This document shows positions 27,607-37,365 of a stretch of 64,000 nucleotides of DNA, piece after piece (position 1 is the stretch's first letter; each line of letters starts with the position of its first letter). The position numbers were made by a program, and so were the translations under genes. The stretch comes from Roseovarius aestuarii. GTDB lineage: Bacteria; Pseudomonadota; Alphaproteobacteria; Rhodobacterales; Rhodobacteraceae. The stretch covers positions 162,972 to 226,971 of the forward strand of contig JAPWHL010000004.1 in the NCBI GenBank assembly GCA_027214255.1. Direction: 5' to 3'. Under the pieces are notes generated by a model that did no database searches, had not been told where the DNA came from, and worked only from the letters and a program-made list of their open reading frames with translations.

Positions 27607-28863
27607 TTTCATTTCCAGCAAAATGGCCGATACGTCGTCTGTAAAATGATCATCGCCTGCAAATTCCGTCAGTTTCCAAATCAGCGATTCTAGGCAGGCT
27701 AAACCGCGCGTGTGGCGAAGATCCCCCAAAATAGCGGCCAGCCCCTCATCGTCCAATAGAACGCCATCCTGCGTCGCACATTCCACAACACCGTCGGAAT
27801 GGATCATTAACCGATCACCAGGGCGCAAGGTCATCTCAAAATCTTCAAAGGTCGCGCCGGGAATCAACCCTACGGGCAAACCGCCACTTCCCACCGACTC
27901 AACCGTTCCATCTGCGCGCTGCACGGCCGGATAGGGGTGGCCCGCCTGCGCCATGACGACACGACCAGTTTCAAGATCCACATCCGCCAAAAGCAGTGTG
28001 AAATAAAGCTCTGTAGCAATTTCGTTCAGGAACAGCTCATTTAGCGCAGCGATTGTTTCGCGCGGTGGGCGCGGTTCATAACTGCCGTCGGGCAGTCGTC
28101 TCAGCCCGACATTCTGTTCCGGCGCGGCCCCCGACAGGTATCCAGCCAGCCGCGCCGTCATCAATGCCGAACTGATTCCATGCCCGGACACATCGATTCC
28201 ATAAAGACCAATACGTGTCTCGCTAATGGGATACATCCCGACAAGATCACCGCCAACATGCCCCGAAGAGCGCAACAGCATAGACACTTCGGCGGTCCCA
28301 AAATCGCGGTATCGGTCACTCACCAACGATTGCTGAAGCTTCTTTGCCTCAATCAAATCCCGGTCCAACGAGTCGTAAAGCGCTTGAATGGTATCGAGCG
28401 GCGATTTTACCAGCCGGTTTTTTTCCGTCAGCTCGCGCTCCATCCTCAAAATCCGTTCACCCGCAGCAATTCGTGCGCGCAATTCACCGGCGTTGACGGG
28501 TTTTGTTAGAAAATCATCGGCCCCGGCATCCAGTCCACATGCGATTTCCGACTTGTTTGACTTGGACGTCAGCAGAATGAAGTATCCATAACTGTCACGT
28601 TGCATATCCCTGAAGTACCGACAGAATTCCGGACCGGACATGCCCGGCATCATCCAATCGCTAAGCACCAGATCCGGGGGGGAATCATGACAGATTTGCA
28701 AGGCTTCATCCCCTGACGAAGCCTCGGTTATCTGGAACCCCCATTTCTTCAAAGATGCCGCCAATATGCGGCGTTGCAGACGACTGTCGTCTACCACCAA
28801 CACCTGGCGGATCGCCTGTTTTATGGCAGGCGTTTCAACTGCAACCGGCGCAACATATGCCAC
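27586..28863 (-). CDS. Response regulator with PP2C/SpoIIE-type phosphatase output
   Basis: The 425-residue protein starts at GTG. A receiver domain (about 20-140) has the acidic pair VVDDS, phospho-acceptor Asp69 in LVLSDWMMPGM and Lys in FLTKPV. A coiled linker (GERILRMERELTEKNRL) leads to a PP2C-like serine phosphatase domain with GGDLVGMYPI, IDVSGHGISSALMT, AGHPYPAV and GDRLMIHSDGVVE. RsbU-like proteins of this layout dephosphorylate anti-anti-sigma factors in partner-switching; the Rhodobacter protein RbaY has the same architecture. The partner kinase and antagonist are not in this window. An Hpt gene is divergent, 163 bp away. Confidence 0.92.
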   Translation of the reverse strand: MAYVAPVAVETPAIKQAIRQVLVVDDSRLQRRILAASLKKWGFQITEASSGDEALQICHDSPPDLVLSDWMMPGMSGPEFCRYFRDMQRDSYGYFILLTSKSNKSEIACGLDAGADDFLTKPVNAGELRARIAAGERILRMERELTEKNRLVKSPLDTIQALYDSLDRDLIEAKKLQQSLVSDRYRDFGTAEVSMLLRSSGHVGGDLVGMYPISETRIGLYGIDVSGHGISSALMTARLAGYLSGAAPEQNVGLRRLPDGSYEPRPPRETIAALNELFLNEIATELYFTLLLADVDLETGRVVMAQAGHPYPAVQRADGTVESVGSGGLPVGLIPGATFEDFEMTLRPGDRLMIHSDGVVECATQDGVLLDDEGLAAILGDLRHTRGLACLESLIWKLTEFAGDDHFTDDVSAILLEMKSSPLIG

Positions 28864-29026
28864 AAATGGCCTTTCCCTTAATACCCAAGCCCTTCTAACC
28901 CGTCTGAAATTAACGAACGGTGAATGTTCAAATTAAGCGGGCTTTCCCTGCACCAGTTAGAAATTCTTAACACCTTGGGCAAAGGATCAAGCGCATGAAG
29001 CAACGATTTGATGAGGGGGGCTGAGT

Positions 29027-29359
29027 ATGATCGATTGGGGCAGGGTTGCTGAATTGCGCGACGAAATCGGCGCCGAAGACTTTGGTGACGTCATTGACCT
29101 GTTTTTGGATGAGGTTGAGGGCGAGATAGCCAGTTTACAGAGCGGGTGCCCTAAGGAAGAACTGGAATCCAAGCTACACTTCCTGAAAGGCAGCGCTCTG
29201 AATCTGGGTTTTAACAGCTTTTCAAACCTATGTCAGGCAGGGGAAACAGCCGCCGCGTCAGGTGACTATGACACGATTGATCTGAAATCTACCTTGGACA
29301 GTTTCGCCGCGTCAAAAGCAGCGTTTATCGATGGTTTAGGAAAACTGGACGCTACCTAA
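29027..29359 (+). CDS. Hpt-domain histidine phosphotransfer protein
   Basis: The 110-residue protein is a stand-alone Hpt domain: all helical, with the phospho-acceptor His51 in SKLHFLKGSALNLGF. Hpt proteins relay phosphate between a hybrid kinase and a response regulator. The obvious candidate partner is the receiver-phosphatase encoded divergently next to it. GGGGGGCTGAGT precedes the ATG. Confidence 0.88.
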   Translation: MIDWGRVAELRDEIGAEDFGDVIDLFLDEVEGEIASLQSGCPKEELESKLHFLKGSALNLGFNSFSNLCQAGETAAASGDYDTIDLKSTLDSFAASKAAFIDGLGKLDAT

Positions 29360-29408
29360 CACCCAACGCAAGGCCTTAACCAACCCGGCAGGGTCAAACG
29401 CGGTCCGA

Positions 29409-30647
29409 TCAGATCAAGAATTCGGCAAGAACCTCATCATTGGTGATATCACGATACTCGAACCCGTTCTTTTTAAGAGAACTCAACAATCTGGTGAAAT
29501 TCGATTCTTCCCGCGTTTCGATCCCGATCAAAACCGATCCAAAGTTACGGGCCGATTTTTTGAGATATTCAAACCGGGCGATATCGTCATCAGGGCCCAG
29601 AAGGTTCAGAAAATCTTTCAACGCACCAGGGCGTTGCGGCAGGCGCAAGATGAAATATTTTTTGACACCCGAGTATCGCTGGGCGCGCTCTTTGACTTCG
29701 GGCAGACGCTCAAAATCGAAATTGCCGCCTGACGTCACGCAAACCACAGTCTTGCCGCGAATGCGGTTCTTCATGTCTTTCAAAGCATCTACCGCCAGCG
29801 CACCAGCGGGCTCCAACACGATACCTTCGACATTCAGCATTTCAATCATAGTGGTGCACAGGCGATCCTCGGGAATAGACAGGGCCTGTCCCGGGTCAAG
29901 ATGGGCCAACCGTTCAAAGGTGCGCGCGCCAATCTGTGCCACAGCCGCGCCATCGGCAAAATTGTCCACATGATCCAATCGAACAGGTCGCCCCGCCTGC
30001 AAGGCTGCGCCCAGACATGTTCCACCGGACGGTTCAACCAACGTCACTTCGACATCGTCACCCATATAGCTGACAACACCCGCCGACAGACCGCCACCAC
30101 CAACCGGCATAACGATATGATCTGGCAGACCGCCCAGATCCCGTTCAATCTCGACCGCGACCGACGCTTGCCCTTCGATCACATCTTCATCATCAAACGG
30201 TGACAGGAAGTGCCCACCATTCTGCGCGCAATAAGCCTGCGCCGCTGCAAGCGTAACGTCAAAATAATCGCCGGTCAGTTCAATCCGAATGGCATCGCCG
30301 CCGAAAATCTCTGTTTTGCCGATTTTCTGCTGAGGGGTGGTTATGGGCATAAAAATCACGCCCTTGACCCCAAAATGCCGGCACATAAAGGCCACACCTT
30401 GCGCATGGTTCCCAGCGCTCGCGCATACAAATGTCGGTGCATCACCACCCAGCGCCAGCACCTTGCGCATCGCATTGAAGGCGCCACGCAGTTTATAGGA
30501 CCGGACCGGCGTCAAATCCTCGCGCTTTAGCAGGATGTTGGCATCATAGCGTTCCGAAAGATGTTCGTTCCGCTGTAAGGGCGTTGCATCAAAAACCGGA
30601 CGCATTGCAGCCTCGGCAGCGCGGGCATTGTTTTGAAAATCACTCAT
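29409..30647 (-). CDS. ilvA: Threonine ammonia-lyase (threonine dehydratase)
   Basis: This PLP enzyme converts threonine to 2-oxobutanoate, the first step towards isoleucine. In the 412-residue protein PLP would bind Lys52 in VRSYKLRGAF; SAGNHAQG, PVGGGGLSAG and VVCVTSGGNFD form the cofactor pocket. The C-terminal 80 residues (KKYFILRLPQRPGALKDFL) are an ACT-like regulatory domain, consistent with isoleucine feedback. Length matches the single-ACT form. Confidence 0.95.
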   Translation of the reverse strand: MSDFQNNARAAEAAMRPVFDATPLQRNEHLSERYDANILLKREDLTPVRSYKLRGAFNAMRKVLALGGDAPTFVCASAGNHAQGVAFMCRHFGVKGVIFMPITTPQQKIGKTEIFGGDAIRIELTGDYFDVTLAAAQAYCAQNGGHFLSPFDDEDVIEGQASVAVEIERDLGGLPDHIVMPVGGGGLSAGVVSYMGDDVEVTLVEPSGGTCLGAALQAGRPVRLDHVDNFADGAAVAQIGARTFERLAHLDPGQALSIPEDRLCTTMIEMLNVEGIVLEPAGALAVDALKDMKNRIRGKTVVCVTSGGNFDFERLPEVKERAQRYSGVKKYFILRLPQRPGALKDFLNLLGPDDDIARFEYLKKSARNFGSVLIGIETREESNFTRLLSSLKKNGFEYRDITNDEVLAEFLI

Positions 30648-30715
30648 GGTCTCTGCCTTGCCTCAACGCCGCACATGGCGCAAGCCCCTGTATGTGTTGC
30701 TTTGCATGCCACAAA

Positions 30716-31465
30716 TCATCCAAGGGATCGACCTTGAACACAGTACCCATACAACGTTGTCAAAATAGATGCGTTTACCAAACTCAAAAACAACGTCAAA
30801 ACCACCCATAAGATCAGGCCCAACCCCTCGTTCACATCTGCCGCCCCGCCGACCACCGCTTGCACGACGCGGTCCACCCCATAGCGCGCCGCCATGATAA
30901 CCAAAATCGCGCCGCTGGCGTTCGCCGTTGCGCCTAATGCATCCCCCGCGCTCATTTTCACGCCCAGCGCGGCGGCAGGCAGAATCGGACTAAGGCGAAA
31001 AATCAAGAAAGTCACAGCGCTGCTGATCGCAAGCAGGCTCCAGGCTGGCCCGCCAGCGACGATGGCCAAAACAAAGATCGCTATAAACATCGTCACCACC
31101 CAAATTCCGATCAACTTGACCGCCGCCATTGCATAAGAAATCCCGACATCTTGGCGTATCGGTGGAATCCAGCCCTTGGGATACTCGGACAGTAAAATAA
31201 ATCGGTGCCAGTTCACAAAGGTCCAAACACTGGCAAATCCCCAGATCAGCATCAACAGAAACGCGTTTTCGCTTTGGATCGCATTAATCATGATTTCCAG
31301 CAGTGTCCGCGCGTGTCCCATGGACAAGATCGGCGTGCCCGGCGTGCGCAAAGCCACTGCGGAACCGACCATCACCAACACTGGTAACAACCCGATCCGT
31401 ATCGCAGCCTGACGATTGTTCCAGACCATGCGCAAGGAATGTAGGATAATGTGAAACCCGAACAT
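30716..31465 (-). CDS. Multi-spanning inner-membrane protein of unknown function
   Basis: The ATG at 31465 is preceded by AAAAGGTGA; a GTG three codons upstream is less well placed. The 249 residues hold about five to six hydrophobic helices: around [72 protein letters not shown] and the C-terminal [21 protein letters not shown]. No catalytic motif is visible. It lies between ilvA and argG without evident links to either. I do not recognise the family. Confidence 0.75.
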   Translation of the reverse strand: MFGFHIILHSLRMVWNNRQAAIRIGLLPVLVMVGSAVALRTPGTPILSMGHARTLLEIMINAIQSENAFLLMLIWGFASVWTFVNWHRFILLSEYPKGWIPPIRQDVGISYAMAAVKLIGIWVVTMFIAIFVLAIVAGGPAWSLLAISSAVTFLIFRLSPILPAAALGVKMSAGDALGATANASGAILVIMAARYGVDRVVQAVVGGAADVNEGLGLILWVVLTLFLSLVNASILTTLYGYCVQGRSLG

Positions 31466-31588
31466 AAGCGTCACCTTTTAAATTTTGCGCCATACTGCAC
31501 GCAAGCGCACAACGCGCAAGCCCCGCACGCTTGCTCTAAAGGGCGAAACCAGCTAAGCCCCCGCCCGACCCAGACAAAGGAAATTGCA

Positions 31589-32815
31589 ATGTCCGCGCCC
31601 AAAAAAGTTGTGCTGGCCTACTCCGGCGGCCTCGATACTTCGATCATTCTGAAATGGCTGCAAACCGAGTACGGTTGCGAGGTGGTGACATTCACCGCCG
31701 ACCTTGGCCAAGGCGAAGAACTGGAACCAGCCCGCGAAAAGGCTGTGCTTTTGGGGATCGATCCAAAAAACATCTATATCGAAGACGTCCGCGAAGAGTT
31801 CGTTCGCGATTTCGTCTTTCCAATGTTCCGCGCCAATGCCCTGTACGAAGGGCTGTATCTGCTGGGCACCTCAATCGCTCGCCCGCTGATTTCCAAACGT
31901 CTGGTTGAGATTGCCGAGATGACCGGCGCAGATGCCGTCGCACATGGCGCGACCGGCAAGGGCAACGATCAGGTCCGGTTTGAACTGGCGGCCTATGCGC
32001 TGAACCCAGATATCAAGGTAATAGCGCCGTGGCGTGAATGGGATCTGTCCAGCCGCACCCGCCTTCTGGACTTTGCTGAAAAGAACCAGATTCCGATCGC
32101 GAAGGACAAGCGCGGCGAAGCACCGTTTTCGGTCGACGCAAACCTTCTGCACACGTCGTCCGAGGGTAAGGTACTGGAAAACCCCGCCGAGATGGCCCCC
32201 GATTATGTCTATCAACGCACTGTCTCGCCGGAAGAGGCACCCAATTCACCCGAGTTCATCGAAGTTGGGTTTGAGCGCGGTGACGCCGTGTCGATCAATG
32301 GCGAGGCTATGAGCCCGGCCACAATTCTAACCCGCCTGAACGAGCTGGGCGGAAAACACGGCATCGGGCGCTTGGATTTCGTGGAAAACCGTTTTGTCGG
32401 GATGAAATCGCGCGGAATCTACGAAACCCCTGGCGGCACCGTCTTGCTGGAAGCGCATCGCGGTATCGAGCAGATCACTTTGGACAGCGGCGCGGGCCAT
32501 CTAAAGGATTCACTGATGCCTCGCTATGCTGAACTGATCTATAACGGTTTCTGGTTCTCGCCCGAACGTGAGATGCTGCAGGCGGCCATTGACCACAGCC
32601 AGCAACACGTCACCGGAACTGTCCGTCTGAAACTGTATAAGGGGTCGGCAACCTGTGTCGGTCGCTGGTCCGAGCATTCATTGTACTCCGAGGCCCACGT
32701 GACATTCGAGGATGACGCAGGTGCGTACGATCAAAAAGACGCGGCTGGCTTTATCCAGTTGAACGCGCTGCGCCTGAAGCTGCTGGCCTCGCGCAATCGA
32801 CGCCTGAAAGGCTGA
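31589..32815 (+). CDS. argG: Argininosuccinate synthase
   Basis: ArgG joins citrulline and aspartate using ATP, the penultimate step of arginine synthesis. The start is the ATG at 31589 after AAAGGAAATTGCA; the frame is open 46 codons upstream but family proteins begin at [14 protein letters not shown], the ATP-binding P-loop. The protein has 408 residues. Further family blocks are [32 protein letters not shown] and [15 protein letters not shown]. Confidence 0.97.
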   Translation: MSAPKKVVLAYSGGLDTSIILKWLQTEYGCEVVTFTADLGQGEELEPAREKAVLLGIDPKNIYIEDVREEFVRDFVFPMFRANALYEGLYLLGTSIARPLISKRLVEIAEMTGADAVAHGATGKGNDQVRFELAAYALNPDIKVIAPWREWDLSSRTRLLDFAEKNQIPIAKDKRGEAPFSVDANLLHTSSEGKVLENPAEMAPDYVYQRTVSPEEAPNSPEFIEVGFERGDAVSINGEAMSPATILTRLNELGGKHGIGRLDFVENRFVGMKSRGIYETPGGTVLLEAHRGIEQITLDSGAGHLKDSLMPRYAELIYNGFWFSPEREMLQAAIDHSQQHVTGTVRLKLYKGSATCVGRWSEHSLYSEAHVTFEDDAGAYDQKDAAGFIQLNALRLKLLASRNRRLKG

Positions 32816-32821
32816 AAATTC

Positions 32822-32849
32822 GGCCTGCCCGGAACACTCTGGGCAGGCC
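32822..32849 (+). terminator. Weak terminator after argG
   Basis: The stem GGCCTGCCC (32822-32830) with GGGCAGGCC (32841-32849) has a 10-base loop and is followed by CCCCTTTC, so the U-run is poor. It may end argG transcripts partly, ahead of mutS. Confidence 0.45.
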
Positions 32850-32922
32850 CCCCTTTCATCTTTCCGTGAAATACTCAAAATGTCCCTGCCCCTTCCAGAC
32901 ACGGACCCAAGGAAAGCTGAAC

Positions 32923-35565
32923 GTGACATCCCCTACTCCGATGATGGCCCAATACCTTGAAATCAAGGCCGAGCATCCAGGCGCGCTGCTGTTTTATCGG
33001 ATGGGCGATTTCTACGAATTGTTCTTTGATGATGCGGTCGCTGCTGCCGAGGCACTTGATATCGCGCTGACCAAACGTGGCAAACATCAGGGTCAGGATA
33101 TTGCCATGTGTGGCGTCCCTGTCCATGCCGCCGAAGGCTATCTTTTGACGTTGATTCGCAAAGGATTCCGCGTCGCTGTCTGCGAACAACTGGAAAGCCC
33201 CGCCGAAGCCAAAAAGCGTGGCCACAAATCCGTGGTCAACCGAGGGGTCGTCCGTCTGGTGACGCCGGGCACGTTGACCGAAGAAACGCTGCTTGATGCG
33301 CGACGTCACAACTATCTGGCCGCCATCGCCGATATACGCGGGGATCATGCCATTGCCTGGGCCGACATCTCTACCGGGGCGCTGCATGTAATGCCACTGG
33401 GCCCTGCCCGGATTGCATCCGAATTGGCCCGGCTTATGCCCAGCGAAGTTTTGGCCGCTGACGGTGAAACACCGTTTTGGGCTGAAACAGTCACTGAAAT
33501 TGGCGCGTCGTTTACTCCGCTAGGGCGCGCGGCATTTGATAGCACGGGGGCACAGAACCGTCTGTGCGCCCTGTTCTCCGTAGATTCACTTGAGGCCTTT
33601 GGCAGCTTCACCCGGCCTGAAATCGCCGCAATGGGCGCAGTAGTCGAATACCTAGAAATCACTCAAAAAGGCAAATTGCCCCTGCTGCGCCCGCCCCAGC
33701 GCGAAAATCTAGCTGGAGCAATGCAAATCGACGCCGCAACACGGCGCAATCTGGAATTGACGCATGCACTGTCCGGCGGCCGCGCCGGATCATTACTTGC
33801 TGTGATTGACCGCACTTTGACCGCTGGCGGTGGACGGTTGCTGGAGCGGAGGCTCTCCAGCCCATCATGCGATTTGAAATTGATCCACGCGCGACAAGAC
33901 TCGGTTTCTTTCATGCTGGATCAATCCCGGTTGCTGGGTGATCTACGCAGCGCACTGCGCAAAATCCCAGATCTGGATCGCGCGTTGTCACGTCTTGCCA
34001 TGGATCGTGGCGGGCCTCGTGATCTGGCCGCTGTACGCAACGGGCTGGAAGGCGCATTTGAAGTAGCCAATCAACTGTCGAACCTAACGCTACCCGCAGC
34101 TTTGGCAGACTGCGCACAAGACCTGTCTTGGCAAGACGATGTCGTAACCCTGCTGAACGAAGCCCTGATTGCCGAGCCTCCCCTATTGGCACGCGATGGC
34201 GGTTTTATCGCACCGGGTTACCATGAAGAGCTGGATGAGGCCCGCCAGTTGCGTGATGAGGGGCGCAGCGTCATCGCGCAAATGCAATCGGACTATGCCG
34301 ATGAAACGGGAATCTCGGCTCTTAAGGTAAAACATAACAACGTCTTGGGTTACTTTATCGAAGTGACGGCCACCCACGCGGACAAAATGCTGTCGCCGCC
34401 TCTGAATGAGCGGTTCAAACATCGTCAGACCACCGCCAATCAGCTTCGCTTTACCACGACGGACCTGTCGGACATAGAAACACGTATTTTGAACGCAGGT
34501 GGACGGGCGCTTGAAATCGAAAAGCGGCTCTATGACATCCTTAAGGAAGCAATTTTGGAGCGTGCTGCGCAAATTGCGCAGACCGCACGCGCCTTTTCCG
34601 AGCTGGATCTGACCTGTGCCTTGGCCGATCTGGCGCGCGAACAATCATGGTGCCGACCTAAGGTAGACGATAGCCGGGCATTGGATATCACCGGTGGCCG
34701 TCATCCCGTCGTGGAACAGGCCCTACGCGCGCAAGGCGCGGGGCCGTTCATTGCAAACGATTGCACATTGGGAAGTGATAGCGACATTTGGCTTCTGACC
34801 GGGCCCAACATGGCCGGTAAATCCACTTTCTTGCGGCAAAATGCGTTGATCGCGCTTTTGGCGCAAATGGGCAGTTATGTACCAGCAACCGCCGCACATA
34901 TCGGTTTGGTAAGTCAGTTGTTCAGCCGCGTCGGTGCGTCCGATGATCTGGCGCGCGGGCGTTCAACATTCATGGTCGAAATGGTCGAGACTGCCGCGAT
35001 CCTTAATCAGGCAGACGACCAAGCCCTCGTTATATTGGATGAAATCGGTCGTGGCACCGCAACCTATGATGGCCTGTCGATTGCTTGGGCCACCTTGGAA
35101 CATTTGCATGAAGTCAACAACTGTCGCGCCTTGTTTGCAACTCACTATCATGAACTGACAAACCTAAGCGGAACCTTGGATCGGGTCGACAATGCCACCG
35201 TGACGGTCAAGGAACACGAAGGAGATGTGATTTTCCTTCACGAAGTACGGCGCGGCGCGGCTGATCGGTCGTACGGTGTTCAGGTTGCCAAATTGGCAGG
35301 TCTGCCTGCCGCGGTCATCGAACGCGCACGCGTCGTGTTAGAGGCGTTAGAGCGAGGAGAACGGGAAGGCGGCAGTGCCCGCGAGGCCTTGATTGACGAC
35401 CTGCCCTTGTTTTCCAGCCGCCCCGCGCCACAACCCCAGAAATTTCGGACGTCTGAGGTTGAAAACCGGTTAAACGATGTGCTGCCCGATCAGTTAACTC
35501 CACGTGAGGCGCTCTCTCTGATTTACGAGCTCAAATCGTTGATTGAGGACACCGAAAAACAGTGA
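32923..35565 (+). CDS. mutS: DNA mismatch repair protein MutS
   Basis: MutS recognises mismatches and small loops in DNA. I favour the GTG at 32923 (880 residues, MTSPTPMMAQYLEIKAEHPG) with AAGGAAAG upstream; an ATG at 32866 would add 19 unusual residues. The mismatch-contacting motif FYRMGDFYELFFDDA is near the N-terminus. The ATPase has Walker A GPNMAGKST (627-635), signature STFMVEM and Walker B VILDEIGRGTATYDG. The last bases overlap a terminator stem shared with convergent grpE. Confidence 0.97.
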   Translation: MTSPTPMMAQYLEIKAEHPGALLFYRMGDFYELFFDDAVAAAEALDIALTKRGKHQGQDIAMCGVPVHAAEGYLLTLIRKGFRVAVCEQLESPAEAKKRGHKSVVNRGVVRLVTPGTLTEETLLDARRHNYLAAIADIRGDHAIAWADISTGALHVMPLGPARIASELARLMPSEVLAADGETPFWAETVTEIGASFTPLGRAAFDSTGAQNRLCALFSVDSLEAFGSFTRPEIAAMGAVVEYLEITQKGKLPLLRPPQRENLAGAMQIDAATRRNLELTHALSGGRAGSLLAVIDRTLTAGGGRLLERRLSSPSCDLKLIHARQDSVSFMLDQSRLLGDLRSALRKIPDLDRALSRLAMDRGGPRDLAAVRNGLEGAFEVANQLSNLTLPAALADCAQDLSWQDDVVTLLNEALIAEPPLLARDGGFIAPGYHEELDEARQLRDEGRSVIAQMQSDYADETGISALKVKHNNVLGYFIEVTATHADKMLSPPLNERFKHRQTTANQLRFTTTDLSDIETRILNAGGRALEIEKRLYDILKEAILERAAQIAQTARAFSELDLTCALADLAREQSWCRPKVDDSRALDITGGRHPVVEQALRAQGAGPFIANDCTLGSDSDIWLLTGPNMAGKSTFLRQNALIALLAQMGSYVPATAAHIGLVSQLFSRVGASDDLARGRSTFMVEMVETAAILNQADDQALVILDEIGRGTATYDGLSIAWATLEHLHEVNNCRALFATHYHELTNLSGTLDRVDNATVTVKEHEGDVIFLHEVRRGAADRSYGVQVAKLAGLPAAVIERARVVLEALERGEREGGSAREALIDDLPLFSSRPAPQPQKFRTSEVENRLNDVLPDQLTPREALSLIYELKSLIEDTEKQ

Positions 35566-35591
35566 TCGCGCCAAAACGGATTGGCGCGATC
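35564..35591. terminator. Hairpin between convergent mutS and grpE
   Basis: An 11-bp perfect stem, GATCGCGCCAA (35564-35574) with TTGGCGCGATC (35581-35591), starts inside the mutS stop codon. On the minus strand it is followed by TCACTGTTTTTC, a delayed T-run that can end grpE transcription. Confidence 0.7.
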
Positions 35592-35609
35592 CAGATTTCA
35601 AAGGCGACG

Positions 35610-36170
35610 TTAGCCACGCATGGACGACACACCGACCTGCGCAGGGCGCAGAATACGATCGTGCAGCATAAAGCCTTCGGCAGATACCTGAATAATGTCG
35701 CCTGCATTGGTGCCGGGCAACGGGGCCTCGAACATCGCCTCATGCACGTTGGGATCAAATCGATCACCAACTTCAGGAGACACGATACGCACGCCGTGCT
35801 TGCCCAAAACATTCAGCATCTCACGCAGGGTCAGCTCGATCCCCTCGATCAGAGCTGGTGATGCTGTCTTTTGTTCCTCGGTCACCGTTTCCAATGCGCG
35901 TTTGAGGTTATCATACACCGGAAGCAAATCGCGCGACAGCTTGGACCCGCCATAGTTTTCGGCCTCACGACGGTCTTTGTCTGCGCGCTTACGCATGTTT
36001 TCTGCGTCCGCCAAGGCGCGCATGAATTTATCCTGAAGCTTGTCACGCTCGGCTTTCAGCGCGTCAATCTCCAGCTCTTCTTCGGTGATTTCAACCATGT
36101 CGGATTCATACGCCTCGCGCTCGACAGCATCGATATCATCGAGAAAGTCTTCGTTTTTCCGCTCTGCCAT
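35610..36170 (-). CDS. grpE: Nucleotide exchange factor GrpE
   Basis: GrpE releases ADP from DnaK. The 186-residue protein has an acidic N-terminus, a long coiled coil (about 35-85) and the beta-domain block DRFDPNVHEAMFEAPLPGTNAGDIIQVSAEGF in outline, ending LHDRILRPAQVGV. It follows hrcA by 12 bp in the same operon, a common heat-shock pairing. dnaK and dnaJ are not in this window. Confidence 0.97.
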   Translation of the reverse strand: MAERKNEDFLDDIDAVEREAYESDMVEITEEELEIDALKAERDKLQDKFMRALADAENMRKRADKDRREAENYGGSKLSRDLLPVYDNLKRALETVTEEQKTASPALIEGIELTLREMLNVLGKHGVRIVSPEVGDRFDPNVHEAMFEAPLPGTNAGDIIQVSAEGFMLHDRILRPAQVGVSSMRG

Positions 36171-36182
36171 TTCTTCTGCCCT

Positions 36183-37247
36183 TCAACTTCTGTCGGCGAT
36201 CAATTTGCCCACCAATTGCGCCGTGTAATCCACAATTGGAACAATCCGGCCATAGTTCAATCGAGTGGGTCCGATAACCCCTACTGCACCAACAATCTTA
36301 CGGTCAGCGTTCATATATGGAGACACAACCAAAGAGGAACCCGAAAGTGAGAAAAGTTTGTTCTCAGAGCCAATAAAAATACGCACTCCTTCGCCTTCAT
36401 CGGTAAGTTCAAGAAAATTGGCGATATCGCGCTTGCGTTCAAGGTCATCAAACAGGTTTCTGATACGTTCAAGATCTGCCTCATCCGCGCCCGCGCCCAG
36501 CAGATTTGAGCGGCCCCGAACGATCAACCGTTCCGGACTGTCGGTATCCCCGTCCCACAGCGCAAGCCCGCTTTCAACCATCGCTTGAGCAAGCTGATCA
36601 ATCTCCTGACGCCTAGCCGCAATCTGTTTGGTAATCACGGTTTGAAGATCGCTTAACGTCCGTCCCTCTATAAAGGCGTTCAGAAAGTTGGCCGCCTCGC
36701 GCATCGAACTGGGAGTTTGTCCCGGGGGCGGAGTGAAAATTCGGTTTTCGACATGACCATCCGCAAACACCAACACCACCAGAGCGCGATCATGGCCCAG
36801 ACTAACGAATTCGATGTGTTTGATGGGCGCCTCATGCTTGGGCGCCAAAACAAGAGATGCCCCCCGCGTTACACCCGACAACGTCTGACCAATCCGGTCC
36901 AGCATCCCCGCCACATCCTGCGAGTTTTTCGACAAGGTGTTATCCATCAACGCGCGGTCATCGCTTTGAAGATCACCAACCTCTAGCAGACCGTCAACAA
37001 ACATGCGCAGCCCGCTTTGCGTCGGTACGCGTCCGGCACTGGCGTGAGGACTGTCCAGTAACCCCATAAATTCGAGGTCTTGCATGACATTGCGGATCGT
37101 TGCCGCGCTTACCTTTTCGGTCATGTCGCGGGTTAAACTACGCGAGCCAATTGGCGCACCTGTCGCCAAATAGCCTTCAACCACGCGGCGGAACACCTCG
37201 CGGGATCTGTCGTTCATTTCTTGCAACAGCTGTCTGCCGTCCGTCAT
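36183..37247 (-). CDS. hrcA: Heat-inducible transcription repressor HrcA
   Basis: HrcA represses heat-shock genes by binding CIRCE operators. I start at the ATG at 37247 (354 residues); 16 further open codons upstream cross the likely promoter. The N-terminal winged helix has [21 protein letters not shown] and [14 protein letters not shown], followed by the GAF-like core ([20 protein letters not shown] in outline) and the closing [22 protein letters not shown]. No CIRCE sequence is visible at its promoter. Confidence 0.95.
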   Translation of the reverse strand: MTDGRQLLQEMNDRSREVFRRVVEGYLATGAPIGSRSLTRDMTEKVSAATIRNVMQDLEFMGLLDSPHASAGRVPTQSGLRMFVDGLLEVGDLQSDDRALMDNTLSKNSQDVAGMLDRIGQTLSGVTRGASLVLAPKHEAPIKHIEFVSLGHDRALVVLVFADGHVENRIFTPPPGQTPSSMREAANFLNAFIEGRTLSDLQTVITKQIAARRQEIDQLAQAMVESGLALWDGDTDSPERLIVRGRSNLLGAGADEADLERIRNLFDDLERKRDIANFLELTDEGEGVRIFIGSENKLFSLSGSSLVVSPYMNADRKIVGAVGVIGPTRLNYGRIVPIVDYTAQLVGKLIADRS

Positions 37248-37274
37248 GGTGGCACCACCCCTTACTTGCCTTTC

Positions 37275-37302
37275 ATTAAATGCCCCACGTGCCAAAGGTC
37301 AA
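37275..37302 (-). promoter_or_regulatory. Candidate hrcA-grpE promoter
   Basis: On the minus strand TTGACC (37302-37297), a 16-base spacer and TTTAAT (37280-37275) match the sigma-70 consensus in 5 of 6 positions each. Initiation near 37268 would give a leader of about 20 bases. The -35 box lies within the palindrome at 37291-37320. Confidence 0.55.
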
Positions 37303-37320
37303 TCGGGGTTGGCCTTTGGC
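37291..37320. repeat. Near-perfect 12-bp inverted repeat between hrcA and rph, possible operator
   Basis: GCCAAAGGTCAA (37291-37302) and TTGGCCTTTGGC (37309-37320) are complementary in 11 of 12 positions, with a 6-base centre TCGGGG. It covers the -35 of the hrcA promoter and ends 45 bp before the rph ATG. No U-run follows, so it looks like a protein-binding site rather than a terminator. Confidence 0.6.
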
Positions 37321-37365
37321 GCCGCGCACGCTATCCCATTTGGCAAATCACAAAAGGAATGCGCA

